Assembly: GCA_019912385.1 (NCBI GenBank)
Contig: JAIOIW010000011.1
Span: forward strand, 1-64,000
DNA length: 64,000 nt
Direction of reading: 5' to 3'
DNA from: Notoacmeibacter sp.
GTDB lineage: Bacteria > Pseudomonadota > Alphaproteobacteria > Rhizobiales > Rhizobiaceae
In this document: piece after piece, positions 19,377 to 28,996 of the stretch
Layout of the letters: each line of letters opens with the position of its first letter
Position numbering within the stretch: the first letter of the stretch is position 1
Made by a program: the position numbers and the translations under genes
Notes under the pieces: model-generated
Seen by the model: the letters and a program-made list of their open reading frames with translations, nothing else
What the model was told of the DNA's origin: nothing
Databases searched by the model: none

Positions 19377-20771
19377 ATGGCGCAGGACTACGTTGTCGCC
19401 GACATTTCGCTGGCCGACTGGGGCCGCAAGGAAATCGACATCGCGGAAACCGAAATGCCGGGGCTGATGGCCTGCCGCGAGGAATTCGGCGACGCCAGGC
19501 CGCTGAGAGGTGCGCGGATCACCGGGTCGCTGCACATGACGATCCAGACGGCGGTGCTGATCGAGACACTCAAGGTGCTCGGCGCCGAGGTGCGCTGGGC
19601 GTCCTGCAACATATTCTCCACCCAGGATCATGCCGCGGCCGCGATTGCCGCCACCGATACGCCGGTTTTCGCCGTCAAGGGCGAATCCCTGGTGGATTAC
19701 TGGACCTACACCGACGCGATTTTCCAGTGGCCTGACGGCGAACCCTCCAACATGATTCTCGACGATGGTGGCGATGCGACGATGTACATCCTGCTTGGCG
19801 CGCGCGCCGAAGCCGGTGAGGACGTGCTCTCCAACCCCGCTTCGGAGGAAGAGGAGATCCTGTTTGCGCAGATCAAGAAGCGGCTCGCCAGGACACCCGG
19901 CTTCTTTGCCCGCCAGCGTGCGGCGATCCACGGCGTGACCGAGGAAACCACCACCGGCGTCAACCGGCTCTACCAGCTTCAGAAGAAGGGCCTTCTGCCC
20001 TTCCCGGCGATCAACGTCAATGATTCCGTGACCAAGTCGAAATTCGACAACAAGTACGGCTGCAAGGAATCACTGGTCGACGGCATTCGCCGCGCCACCG
20101 ATGTGATGATGGCCGGCAAGGTCGCCGTGGTCTGCGGCTACGGCGATGTCGGCAAGGGCTCGGCCCAGTCGCTGCGCGGTGCCGGCGCACGCGTCAAGGT
20201 CACCGAAATCGACCCGATCTGCGCGCTGCAGGCGGCGATGGACGGTTTCGAGGTGGTCCAGCTTGAGGATGTGGTTTCCACCGCCGACATCTTCGTCACC
20301 ACCACCGGCAACAAGGACGTCATCCGCATCGAGCACATGCGCAAGATGAAGGACATGGCAATCGTTGGCAACATCGGCCACTTCGACAACGAGATCCAGG
20401 TTGCCGCGCTGCGCAACCTGAAATGGATCAACATCAAGCCGCAGGTCGACATGATCGAATTCCCCGGCGGCAACCGCATGATCCTGCTGTCGGAAGGCCG
20501 GCTGCTCAACCTGGGAAACGCCACCGGCCACCCGAGCTTCGTCATGAGCGCCTCCTTCACCAACCAGGTCCTGGCGCAGATCGAACTGTTCACCAAGGGC
20601 AGCCAGTACGGCAACGAGGTCTACGTGCTGCCCAAGCATCTCGACGAGAAGGTCGCGCGGCTGCATCTCGACAAGCTGGGCGCGAGGCTCAGCACGCTTT
20701 CCGACGAACAGGCCGCCTATATCGGCGTGACACCGCAGGGCCCCTACAAGCCGGAACACTACAGATACTGA
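19377..20771 (+). CDS. ahcY: adenosylhomocysteinase
   Basis: AhcY hydrolyses S-adenosylhomocysteine to adenosine and homocysteine, removing a product inhibitor of methyltransferases. The 464 residues match bacterial enzymes. The NAD-binding [15 protein letters not shown] motif, the [11 protein letters not shown] stretch and the C-terminal KPEHYRY ending are all present. I chose the ATG at 19377 (MAQDYVVAD), with GGAG about 9 bases upstream; the open frame extends upstream without conservation. A terminator follows. Confident call. Confidence 0.97.
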   Translation: MAQDYVVADISLADWGRKEIDIAETEMPGLMACREEFGDARPLRGARITGSLHMTIQTAVLIETLKVLGAEVRWASCNIFSTQDHAAAAIAATDTPVFAVKGESLVDYWTYTDAIFQWPDGEPSNMILDDGGDATMYILLGARAEAGEDVLSNPASEEEEILFAQIKKRLARTPGFFARQRAAIHGVTEETTTGVNRLYQLQKKGLLPFPAINVNDSVTKSKFDNKYGCKESLVDGIRRATDVMMAGKVAVVCGYGDVGKGSAQSLRGAGARVKVTEIDPICALQAAMDGFEVVQLEDVVSTADIFVTTTGNKDVIRIEHMRKMKDMAIVGNIGHFDNEIQVAALRNLKWINIKPQVDMIEFPGGNRMILLSEGRLLNLGNATGHPSFVMSASFTNQVLAQIELFTKGSQYGNEVYVLPKHLDEKVARLHLDKLGARLSTLSDEQAAYIGVTPQGPYKPEHYRY

Positions 20772-20802
20772 TCTGACATCAGTTAGCCACAAGATATTGA
20801 TG

Positions 20803-20837
20803 CCGGGCGATTGACTTTTCGCCCGGTATTATTTTGT
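20803..20837 (+). terminator. intrinsic terminator of ahcY
   Basis: CCGGGCG (20803-20809) pairs with CGCCCGG (20820-20826) across a 10-base loop and is followed by TATTATTTTG. It lies 32 bases after the ahcY stop and insulates divL. Confidence 0.75.
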
Positions 20838-21016
20838 CCACCCGCCTTCTTCACGCCGATTCGCAGGCAATGTATTGTGTGATTCGCAATGCTTGCGGGC
20901 CTCGGGGGTGAAGGTCGTCGCGTTGATATTGGTTATGCGGCTTCTTTTCGCGGGCGGCGGAGAGAGGACAGGTTTTCAGGGCGGTCTTGATACCCAGGCG
21001 GCGGAGAGGACAAGAC

Positions 21017-23569
21017 ATGCCATCGGCAACGATGTCGGGCACGGGGACGGCGAACGAGGAAGCCGGCCCAACAGATGCGGGAACACAAGCGGCCGGCCGG
21101 CCGGCGGGGCGGAGAGGCTTCATCGCCCGGCTCAGGCTCGCCGCGCTTTCCGGTTCTGCCCTGGCGATATTCAGCGATCCGGCGCTGGCCGCTCTCGACG
21201 CCAGGGCCCGGGGCTCCATCGACGCCTTCGGGGCCATCCAGTTCGCGATGTTCTTCGGGATTGTCGGCGCGGCGATGCTGTCGGCCGTCTGGCTTATCCG
21301 CGACCGTGGCCGTGTCCAGGAGGAAAATACCGGCTTGCGCGGCAAGGTCGCCGATCTCAATGCCGCGTTGCAGCGCTCCGAGAGCCTGCTCAATCTGAAG
21401 GACCAGAAGCTGGTTGTCTGGGGAGGCAGGAACCAGCCACCCGAACTTTTCGGTGCGCTTCCGCCCGGCAGCGGCGCCCCCGATGACCGTGCCGCATTCC
21501 TTGCGTTCGGCCGATGGCTCACGGCGCACTCGGCCGCCGCGCTCGAGCGCGCCGTGGTTGGCCTGCGCGATCATGGCAAGCCGTTCGATCTGGTTTGCGA
21601 GACAACGACTGGCACATTGCTCGAGACCACCGGCCAGACATCCAACCAGCACACGGTCGTGCGCTTTTTATCGCTGAGCACGGATCGCGAGGAGCATGGC
21701 CGGCTCAAGGCTCGGTTCGATCGCATGATGGTCGATTTCGATACGCTGCGCGGCCTGGTCGAGGCGGTGGCGGTACCGGTTTGGGTGCGCGACGGCGACG
21801 GCCGCCTGAACTGGGTCAACGATGCCTATGCCAGGGCGGTTGAGGCCGACAGCCCGCGGCAGGCCGTGGACGAGGGGCGCGAGCTGCTGCCGAGCCTGGC
21901 GCGCGATGCGCTTCGCCGCCACCAGCTGGGCGACCCGGTCTATCGCAAGAAGGTTTCCTCGGTAATTGCGGGCAACCGGCACCTGTTTGCGGTAACCGAC
22001 CGGCAGGGCGAATCCGCCTCCGCCGGCATGGCCGTTGACATTACCGAGATCGAGACCTTGCGCGAGGAATATGAGCAGGCGCAGCGCAGCCATGCCGACA
22101 CACTCGACCAGCTGACGACGGCGGTGGCGATCTTCGATGCGCAGCAGAAATTGCGTTTCCACAATCTGGCGTTCCAGAAATTGTGGGACCTTGATACCGC
22201 CTTCCTTTCCAGCGCACCCGACAATGCGCTCGTCCTCGACCGGCTGCGCGCCGACGGCATGCTGGCCGAACAGCCGGAATGGCGCCGCTGGAAGGAGAAC
22301 CTGCTGGCGGCCTACCGGTCGCCCGATAGCCAGGAGCATTGGTGGCATCTGCCCGACGGCCGCACGCTGCGCGTCGTTGCCAATCCGCAGCCCAAGGGCG
22401 GCGTGACCTGGGTGTTTGAAAACCTGACCGAACAGATCGACCTGGAAAGCCGCTACAAGACCGCCATCAGGGTGCAGGGTGAAACGCTCGATAACCTGGC
22501 CGAAGGCGTCGCGGTGTTCGGCCCCGACGGCCGGCTGCGCCTGGCCAATCCCGCCTTCGCGGCATTGTGGCGGTTGCCCGATGATCTGGCCGTCGAAAAC
22601 ATCCATATCTCGGCCATTCGCGCTGCTTGTGATCCGGTCACGAGCGACAGCCCCTGGCCGGGTTTCGTCTCGCTCGTCACCGGGTTCGACGAGCAGCGCG
22701 AGGAAAGCCATGGACGGGCGGAGCTCTCCAATGGCACGATTCTGGGCTACGCCACGGTCCCGCTGCCCAACGGTCAGGTGATGATGACATTCGTCGATGT
22801 CACCGACAGCACCCGGATCGAGCGTGCCCTGAAGGAAAAGAACGAGGCGCTGCAGCATGCCGACCAATTGAAGAACGATTTCGTGCAGCACGTGTCCTAC
22901 GAGCTGCGTTCGCCGCTGACCAATATCATCGGCTTCACCGACCTGCTGAACATGGAAGGTGTCGGCCCGCTCACCAACAAGCAGCGCGAATATGTCGGAC
23001 ATATCGGCTCCTCGTCGTCGGTGCTGCTGACCATCGTCAACGATATTCTCGATCTCGCATCCGTCGATGCCGGATTCATGCAGCTCGACGTCAGCGAGGT
23101 CCCGGTCGCCGGTGTCGTCGACGCGGCCGTGGAACTCGTCGGCGAGCGCGTCCGCGAACACGGGCTGGTGCTTGAACTCGACCTCGAGGACGCGCCCGAG
23201 CGGTTCCATGCCGACGAGCATCGGGTCCGCCAGATCCTGTTCAAGCTGCTGTCGAACGCCGTGAACTACGCGCCGGAAGGCAGCACGGTCCGGCTGTCGG
23301 TCGCCGTGCGCGACAGCGATGTGGAATTCGCGGTCCACGACGACGGGCCGGGCATGGCGCGCGAAGTCCTTGAGACCGTGTTCCAGCGTTTCAGCCCCGG
23401 CGGCAATCCCGGCCGCAGGCGCGGCGCGGGCCTGGGACTTGCCATCGTCAAGAGCTTTGTCGAGCTGCATGGCGGGACCGTCGCCATCGAAACCGCAGAA
23501 GGCAAGGGAACCACGGTGACCTGCCGCTTCCCGTCCGTGCCGGAAAATTTCCGCGTTGCCGCGGAATAG
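21017..23569 (+). CDS. divL: DivL-type PAS sensor pseudokinase with Tyr at the phosphoacceptor site
   Basis: DivL controls the CckA-CtrA cell-cycle phosphorelay in alphaproteobacteria. The 850-residue protein has a hydrophobic N-terminal region with a membrane helix (about residues 70-93), several PAS-like segments between about 200 and 600, a HisKA domain and an HATPase_c domain. The HisKA motif reads HVSYELRSP: Tyr628 replaces the phosphoacceptor His, the hallmark of DivL (Tyr550 in Caulobacter). The ATPase boxes are intact (LLSNAVNY, DDGPGM, GLGLAIVKS). The position between ahcY and tsaE-amgK-murU-addBA-trxA also matches divL in other species. I chose the ATG at 21017 for GGAGAGGA about 6 bases upstream. 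Confidence 0.9.
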   Translation: MPSATMSGTGTANEEAGPTDAGTQAAGRPAGRRGFIARLRLAALSGSALAIFSDPALAALDARARGSIDAFGAIQFAMFFGIVGAAMLSAVWLIRDRGRVQEENTGLRGKVADLNAALQRSESLLNLKDQKLVVWGGRNQPPELFGALPPGSGAPDDRAAFLAFGRWLTAHSAAALERAVVGLRDHGKPFDLVCETTTGTLLETTGQTSNQHTVVRFLSLSTDREEHGRLKARFDRMMVDFDTLRGLVEAVAVPVWVRDGDGRLNWVNDAYARAVEADSPRQAVDEGRELLPSLARDALRRHQLGDPVYRKKVSSVIAGNRHLFAVTDRQGESASAGMAVDITEIETLREEYEQAQRSHADTLDQLTTAVAIFDAQQKLRFHNLAFQKLWDLDTAFLSSAPDNALVLDRLRADGMLAEQPEWRRWKENLLAAYRSPDSQEHWWHLPDGRTLRVVANPQPKGGVTWVFENLTEQIDLESRYKTAIRVQGETLDNLAEGVAVFGPDGRLRLANPAFAALWRLPDDLAVENIHISAIRAACDPVTSDSPWPGFVSLVTGFDEQREESHGRAELSNGTILGYATVPLPNGQVMMTFVDVTDSTRIERALKEKNEALQHADQLKNDFVQHVSYELRSPLTNIIGFTDLLNMEGVGPLTNKQREYVGHIGSSSSVLLTIVNDILDLASVDAGFMQLDVSEVPVAGVVDAAVELVGERVREHGLVLELDLEDAPERFHADEHRVRQILFKLLSNAVNYAPEGSTVRLSVAVRDSDVEFAVHDDGPGMAREVLETVFQRFSPGGNPGRRRGAGLGLAIVKSFVELHGGTVAIETAEGKGTTVTCRFPSVPENFRVAAE

Positions 23570-23572
23570 GCC

Positions 23573-25093
23573 GTGCGAACCGCCGTGCCGGAATTCTCCA
23601 AAACGCTCCAACTCGGCGACGAAGCCGCAACCGTCCTGCTTGGCGGCGACCTTGCCGCGGCGGTGAAACCGGGTGACGTGATCGCGCTCTCGGGCGACCT
23701 GGGTGCCGGCAAGACGACGCTTGCGCGCGCGCTGATCCGTGCCCTTGCCGACGACGGCGATCTCGAGGTTCCAAGTCCGACCTTCACGCTGGTTCAGGCC
23801 TATGACGAAACCCGGATCTCGGTGCTGCATTACGATCTCTACCGGTTGGACAATCCGGAGGAGCTTTGGGAGATCGGCTTCGGCGAGGAGGGCGGTAGCG
23901 CCGTCGCCCTCGTCGAATGGCCGGAAAAGGCCGGCGACCTTCTGCCCGCCGGCACGATCCACGTCGCGCTGACCCACAGCGGCGACGGCCGCGAGGCGGT
24001 GATCCGCGCTTCCGGCGACGCCGGCGCGCGCGTGGCGCGTTCGCTCGCGATCAGGGCGTTCCTGGAAAGTGCCGGCTGGGGCGCGGCCGACCGCCGTTTC
24101 CTCACCGGCGACGCTTCGACACGCGCCTACGAGACCGCAAGGCTCGGGGCCGGAACGCGGGTGGTGATGAACGCACCGGCGATGCCCGACGGCCCGCCGG
24201 TCCGCGATGGCAAACCCTACAGCCGCATCGCCCATCTGGCCGAGGACGTCGCACCGTTTGTCGCGATCTCCGGGGAATTGCGCCGCCAGGGATTTGCCGC
24301 GCCCGAGATATTCTCCGCCGATTTTGCTCAGGGCCTGCTCCTGATCGAACATCTCGGCGCGGCGGGCTTTCTTGCCGATGACGGCACGCCCGTTGCCGGG
24401 CGTTATTGCGCGGCGGCCGAGCTGCTGGCGGCCATGCACGCGCGCGCCTGGCCAACGAGCATCGAATTTGCACCCGGGCGGATCCACCGCGTCCCCGCTT
24501 ACGACCGCGAGGCGATGTCGATCGAGCTCGACCTGCTGGCGAGCTGGTATGCCCCCCATGCGATGGGCGGGCCGCTCTCCGCGGCGCTAAAGGCGGCCTT
24601 TGCCGGCGGCTGGTCCACGGTCCTTGACCCGCTGGCATCGGCGGAAACCTCGCTGGTGCTGCGCGATTTCCACTCCCCCAACATCATCTGGCGTGAGGAA
24701 CGCGAAGGATTTGACCGGCTCGGCCTGATCGATTTCCAGGATGCGGTGATCGGCCCGTGCGCCTACGACGTGGCTTCGCTTGCCCAGGATGCCCGCGTGA
24801 CGATATCGCCGGGGATGGAGGCACAGATCGTCTCGGCCTATGTAGCCGCGCGCGAGCGCGTTGGTCTGTTCGACCGTGCCGGTTTCGAGACCGCCTATGC
24901 GATCACGGCCACGCAGCGGAATTCAAAGATCCTTGGCATTTTCGTCCGGTTGAATGAGCGTGACGGCAAGCCCGCCTATCTCAGGCACCTGCCGCGCATC
25001 CGCGACTATGTCGCCCGGTCGCTTGCGCATCCCGCCCTTGAACCGGTCCGCGAATTCTATCACATAGCCGGTATTGCCGCCGCGGACCGATAG
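23573..25093 (+). CDS. tsaE: fusion of TsaE (t6A ATPase) and an AmgK-like sugar kinase
   Basis: Residues 1 to about 160 are TsaE, the ATPase of the complex that makes threonylcarbamoyl-adenosine on tRNA. It has the P-loop SGDLGAGKTT (residues 40-49) and the PSPTFTLV motif. Residues from about 170 to 506 are an aminoglycoside-phosphotransferase-fold kinase with the catalytic-loop variant RDFHSPNIIW and metal motif LIDFQDAV, as in AmgK, which phosphorylates MurNAc/GlcNAc at the anomeric position for cell-wall recycling. The fusion is known in Hyphomicrobiales. The start is a GTG three bases after the divL stop, so the genes are co-transcribed. murU follows, supporting the AmgK reading. Confidence 0.9.
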   Translation: MRTAVPEFSKTLQLGDEAATVLLGGDLAAAVKPGDVIALSGDLGAGKTTLARALIRALADDGDLEVPSPTFTLVQAYDETRISVLHYDLYRLDNPEELWEIGFGEEGGSAVALVEWPEKAGDLLPAGTIHVALTHSGDGREAVIRASGDAGARVARSLAIRAFLESAGWGAADRRFLTGDASTRAYETARLGAGTRVVMNAPAMPDGPPVRDGKPYSRIAHLAEDVAPFVAISGELRRQGFAAPEIFSADFAQGLLLIEHLGAAGFLADDGTPVAGRYCAAAELLAAMHARAWPTSIEFAPGRIHRVPAYDREAMSIELDLLASWYAPHAMGGPLSAALKAAFAGGWSTVLDPLASAETSLVLRDFHSPNIIWREEREGFDRLGLIDFQDAVIGPCAYDVASLAQDARVTISPGMEAQIVSAYVAARERVGLFDRAGFETAYAITATQRNSKILGIFVRLNERDGKPAYLRHLPRIRDYVARSLAHPALEPVREFYHIAGIAAADR

Positions 25094-25130
25094 ACCCGGC
25101 CGCTCAGTGGCAACAACAAGGAAGACGCTT

Positions 25131-25862
25131 ATGCCGGAGATGCCGGATACAGCGATGGTGCTGGCGGCGGGGCTGGGCAAGCGCATGCGTCCGCTGACCG
25201 AGACCCGCCCGAAGCCGCTGATCGAGATTGCCGGTCGGACGTTGCTCGACCGGGGGCTCGACGCACTGAAGGCGGCCGGTGTCCGCCGCGCTATCGTCAA
25301 TGTCCATTGGCACGGCGACCAGGTGATAGCCCATCTCACCGGTTACCCGGGCCTCGATATCGCCGTGTCCGACGAGCGTGAGGCCCTGCTCGACAGCGCC
25401 GGCGGCGTCGTCAAGGCATTGCCCGGACTCGGACCTAGGCCGTTCTTTATTCTCAACGCCGATACGTTCTGGATCGAGCGAGACGGATCGTCCTTGCGCG
25501 CCATGGGTGCGAGGTGGGATGATGAGATAATGGACATGATGTTACTGCTGACCGCGCCCGACCGCGCCACCGGTCACACCGGCGGTCTGGATTTCGTTCG
25601 CGACGCGCAAGGCCGCCTCGCCCGCTTTTCCGGCACGCCCGAAGGCTATATCTATGCCGGGGCAGCCATCGTCCATCCGCGAATATTTGCCGGCGCAATA
25701 CCAGAGTCGCATTCGCTCAACCTTTATTTCGATCGTCTGATCGAAAGCGGACGGCTGTTCGGCCATGTACTTGACGGCAACTGGATCACGGTCGGCACTC
25801 CCGAGGCCATCGCGCCCGCGGAAGTTGCCCTTGCCAGGGCCGAAAAGCGGGTACGCGGCTGA
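25131..25862 (+). CDS. murU: N-acetylmuramate 1-phosphate uridylyltransferase-like nucleotidyltransferase
   Basis: MurU transfers UMP to MurNAc-1-phosphate in the AmgK-MurU peptidoglycan recycling route, which bypasses de novo UDP-MurNAc synthesis. The 243-residue protein has the nucleotidyltransferase signature AAGLGKRMRPLTETRPKPL at its N-terminus and a metal-binding FILNADTFW motif. I chose the ATG at 25131 for AAGGAAG about 7 bases upstream. Its stop overlaps the addB start by one base. The family is sure; MurU specificity rests on length and the AmgK neighbour. Confidence 0.88.
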   Translation: MPEMPDTAMVLAAGLGKRMRPLTETRPKPLIEIAGRTLLDRGLDALKAAGVRRAIVNVHWHGDQVIAHLTGYPGLDIAVSDEREALLDSAGGVVKALPGLGPRPFFILNADTFWIERDGSSLRAMGARWDDEIMDMMLLLTAPDRATGHTGGLDFVRDAQGRLARFSGTPEGYIYAGAAIVHPRIFAGAIPESHSLNLYFDRLIESGRLFGHVLDGNWITVGTPEAIAPAEVALARAEKRVRG

Positions 25863-28800
25863 TGAGCGGCAGCCCGGCCCCGCGTATCCTGTCCATCGAT
25901 GCCGGCGTGCCCTTCCTGCCCGAACTGGCCGACGCGCTGCTCGATGGCCGGCTCGTGGAGGGTTTTCGCGACGACGGCGATCCCCTGAAGCTGGCAAGCG
26001 CCACCATTTTCGTGCCGACGCGCCGCGCCGCGCGCGCGCTGCGGGCGATCTTCGCGGAAAAGGCGGCCGTCCGCTCGGCCATCCTGCCGGCCATCCGCCC
26101 GCTGGGCGAGTTCGACGAGGACGCGGCTTTTTTTGATGCAGCGATGCCGGACCTGCCGGACCTGGCGCCGGCGATCGCGCCCGCCGAGCGGCTGCTGGCG
26201 CTGGCGCCGCTGGTCCAGCGCTGGCGCAGGAACCTGCCGGGCCATGTTGCAAAGATGTTCGGTGGCGAATCCGTCACCGTGCCGGCGAGCTTCTCCGACG
26301 CGATCTGGCTGGCCCGCGATCTCGCCGCCCTCATCGACGAGGTCGAGACCGAGGGCGCCGAATGGAGCAGGTTGACGGATCTCGCCAGTGGCGAACTGGC
26401 CGAGTGGTGGCAGGTGACGCTGGAATTCCTGGCCATCGTGACGCGCCACTGGCCCGAACATCTGTCGGAACGCATCCGGTCCAATCCGGCATTTCACCGC
26501 AATGCGCTGATTGACGCGGAAGCCGGACGCCTTGCCGCCCGCCCGCCGGAAGGCCCGGTCGTCGCTGCCGGTTCGACCGGATCGATTCCCGCGACCGCCC
26601 GCCTGCTGGCCACGATCGCGCGGCTGCCGCAGGGCGCGGTCGTCCTGCCCGGCCTCGATCACGCACTCGACGAGCGCGCCTGGGACCTGATCGGCGAAAA
26701 GGACGCCGCGCCCTCCGTGTTCGGCCATCCGCAGTTCGGTCTCAGGAAACTGCTCGCCCGGCTCGACGTGCCGCGCGGCGACGTCATCCCGCTCGGCGCC
26801 GCATCGCCGGCGCTGGCAGCGCGGCGCAGGATCGTCGGCGAAGCACTGCGCCCCGCCGAGGTAACCGAAAGCTGGGCAACCGGCCAGTCGGCGTTGCGCC
26901 CGACGCTTGATTCCGATGCGCTCGACGGTGTTGCCCTGGTCGAGGCGGCAAACGAACGAGAGGAGGCGATGGCGATCGCCGTGGCGCTGCGCGAGGCGGT
27001 CGAACGCGGCGAGCGCACGGCGGCGCTGCTGACCGGCGATCGCGCGCTTGCGCGTCGCGTTGCCGCCGAGTTGCTGCGCTTCGGCATCCGCGCCGACGAT
27101 TCCGGCGGTACGCCGCTTTCCTCGACGCCGCCCGCCACGCTGCTGGCCCTGCTGGTTCAATGCGCCCTGCGGCCCGGCGATCCGGTAAGCCTGCTGGCGC
27201 TGGTCAAGCACCCGCTGCTCAACCTCTCGACGGAACGTGCGGTCGTGCGCGAGGCGGCCGAGCACCTGGAACTGGTCGTGTTGCGCGGCGGCACCGGGCG
27301 GCCGGACCTCGCCACATTGCCGGCGCTGCTGGAGACTCGTATCGAGGCGTTGGCCGCAAGCACCCGCCCGCCCTTCTGGCTGGGGCGGCTGGATGATGGC
27401 GACTTCGCCGCGATACGCGACCTGGCCGATCGCCTCGCGCGCGCGGCCGCGCCGCTGGTCGCCCTTCGGAACCGGGAAGACGTCACGATTGCCGAAGCGG
27501 TGGCGGCGAGCGCACAGGCGCTGGAAACGGCGGGCCAGACCGCCGATGGCGGTCTCGGCGCGCTGTATGACGGCGACAATGGCGACCGGCTTGCCGAATT
27601 CCTTAGATCACACCTTGCGGCGGGAAGCGAAACCCGATTTTCCGGCAACGAATGGCCCGACGTGCTGGCGGCACTGATCGCACCCGAGACCGTCAAGCCG
27701 ACCGCCGGTGCCGATCGCCGGGTGGTGATCTGGGGTCAGTTGGAGGCGCGCCTGCAACCCGCCGATACGCTGGTGCTGGGCGGGCTCAACGAGGGAAGCT
27801 GGCCGCGCCGCGCCGAACCCGACCGGTTCATGTCGCGGCTGATGAAGACATCGATGGATCTCGAGCCGCCGGAACGCCGGATCGGCCAGGCGGCGCACGA
27901 TTTCGAGATGGCGATGGGCACGCCGCGCGTTATCCTCACGCGTTCGGTGCGCGCGGAGAACGCGCCGGCCGTGGCGTCGCGATGGTTGCAGCGCCTGACG
28001 ACATTTGCCGGCAAAGAGACATCGGACGCGATGCGCCTGCGGGGCCGCCGGTATATCGCCTGGGCCAATCGACTTGACGTGGCCGAGCGGGTGGATTTCG
28101 CGGCGCGGCCACGGCCGAAACCCGCTCCCGACTTGCGTCCACGGCACTTCTCGGTGACCGAGATCGAAACGCTGCGCCGCGATCCCTATGCCCTCCATGC
28201 CCGCCGCATCCTGCATCTGGAACCGCTCGAGGAGCTGCTTCGCGATCCCGGTGCCGCCGAGCGCGGCAACCTGTTCCATGACATCCTGCACCGCTTCACC
28301 CTCGAGGTCGGCGATCCGCGGGCGCATGATGCCGCAACAGTGCTGATGTCGATCGGCCGGGACTGTTTCGATGGCCTGGGCCTGCCCGGCGATGTCGAGG
28401 CGGTATGGTGGCCGCGCTTTGTCGCCATGGCGCCGCATATCCTGGAGTGGGAGCGCGCGCGCGCCGAACCCGGCCTGTTGCGTCACGCCGAGATCAGGGC
28501 GGAGAGAACCGAGATCGCCCTGACAGGTGTCACGCTGTCGGGGCGCGCCGACCGCATCGACCGGCACGCCGGGGGCCGGATCGACATCCTCGACTACAAG
28601 ACGGGCTCCACGCCGTCGCTGAAGCAGGCGCGCACCCTGCTGTCGCCGCAACTGGCGCTGGAGGGCGCCCTGGCCGCGCGCGGTGCATTCAAGGCGCTCG
28701 GTGGCGCCGCCGAACCGGAAGGCCTGGCCTATGTCCGGCTCAAGCCCGACGGTACGGTTCTCACCCAGTCGATCCTCGACGACAGGGGCAAGCAGGTCGT

Positions 28801-28996
28801 TTCGGCTCCGGAACTGTCCAGCAAGGCGTGGGAGAAACTCGGCGAACTGATCGCCTTCTTCCAGTCGCCTGACACCGGCTACGTCTCCCGTCTTCTGCCC
28901 TTCAAGGAGGGTGATACCGAGGGACCCTACGATCATCTGGCCCGCGTGCTGGAGTGGTCGTCGGGTAGCGACGCCGACGCGGAGACGGGCGAATGA
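25862..28996 (+). CDS. addB: double-strand break repair protein AddB, alphaproteobacterial type
   Basis: AddB forms with AddA the helicase-nuclease that resects double-strand breaks for RecA. The 1044-residue protein has the C-terminal RecB-type nuclease motifs RGNLFHDILHRF and DILDYKTGSTPS. No Walker A P-loop is visible at the N-terminus, and only about two cysteines are present, so the four-cysteine iron-sulfur clamp of Bacillus AddB is missing, as expected for the alphaproteobacterial type. The start overlaps the murU stop and the stop overlaps the addA start. Confidence 0.93.
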   Translation: MSGSPAPRILSIDAGVPFLPELADALLDGRLVEGFRDDGDPLKLASATIFVPTRRAARALRAIFAEKAAVRSAILPAIRPLGEFDEDAAFFDAAMPDLPDLAPAIAPAERLLALAPLVQRWRRNLPGHVAKMFGGESVTVPASFSDAIWLARDLAALIDEVETEGAEWSRLTDLASGELAEWWQVTLEFLAIVTRHWPEHLSERIRSNPAFHRNALIDAEAGRLAARPPEGPVVAAGSTGSIPATARLLATIARLPQGAVVLPGLDHALDERAWDLIGEKDAAPSVFGHPQFGLRKLLARLDVPRGDVIPLGAASPALAARRRIVGEALRPAEVTESWATGQSALRPTLDSDALDGVALVEAANEREEAMAIAVALREAVERGERTAALLTGDRALARRVAAELLRFGIRADDSGGTPLSSTPPATLLALLVQCALRPGDPVSLLALVKHPLLNLSTERAVVREAAEHLELVVLRGGTGRPDLATLPALLETRIEALAASTRPPFWLGRLDDGDFAAIRDLADRLARAAAPLVALRNREDVTIAEAVAASAQALETAGQTADGGLGALYDGDNGDRLAEFLRSHLAAGSETRFSGNEWPDVLAALIAPETVKPTAGADRRVVIWGQLEARLQPADTLVLGGLNEGSWPRRAEPDRFMSRLMKTSMDLEPPERRIGQAAHDFEMAMGTPRVILTRSVRAENAPAVASRWLQRLTTFAGKETSDAMRLRGRRYIAWANRLDVAERVDFAARPRPKPAPDLRPRHFSVTEIETLRRDPYALHARRILHLEPLEELLRDPGAAERGNLFHDILHRFTLEVGDPRAHDAATVLMSIGRDCFDGLGLPGDVEAVWWPRFVAMAPHILEWERARAEPGLLRHAEIRAERTEIALTGVTLSGRADRIDRHAGGRIDILDYKTGSTPSLKQARTLLSPQLALEGALAARGAFKALGGAAEPEGLAYVRLKPDGTVLTQSILDDRGKQVVSAPELSSKAWEKLGELIAFFQSPDTGYVSRLLPFKEGDTEGPYDHLARVLEWSSGSDADAETGE

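Noticed and set aside
21668-24559. A 963-codon open frame on the minus strand
   Set aside because: It lies antisense to divL and the TsaE-AmgK gene. Both of those have full domain motifs and ribosome binding sites, while the antisense product has no recognisable domain. Long antisense frames are expected in GC-rich DNA.
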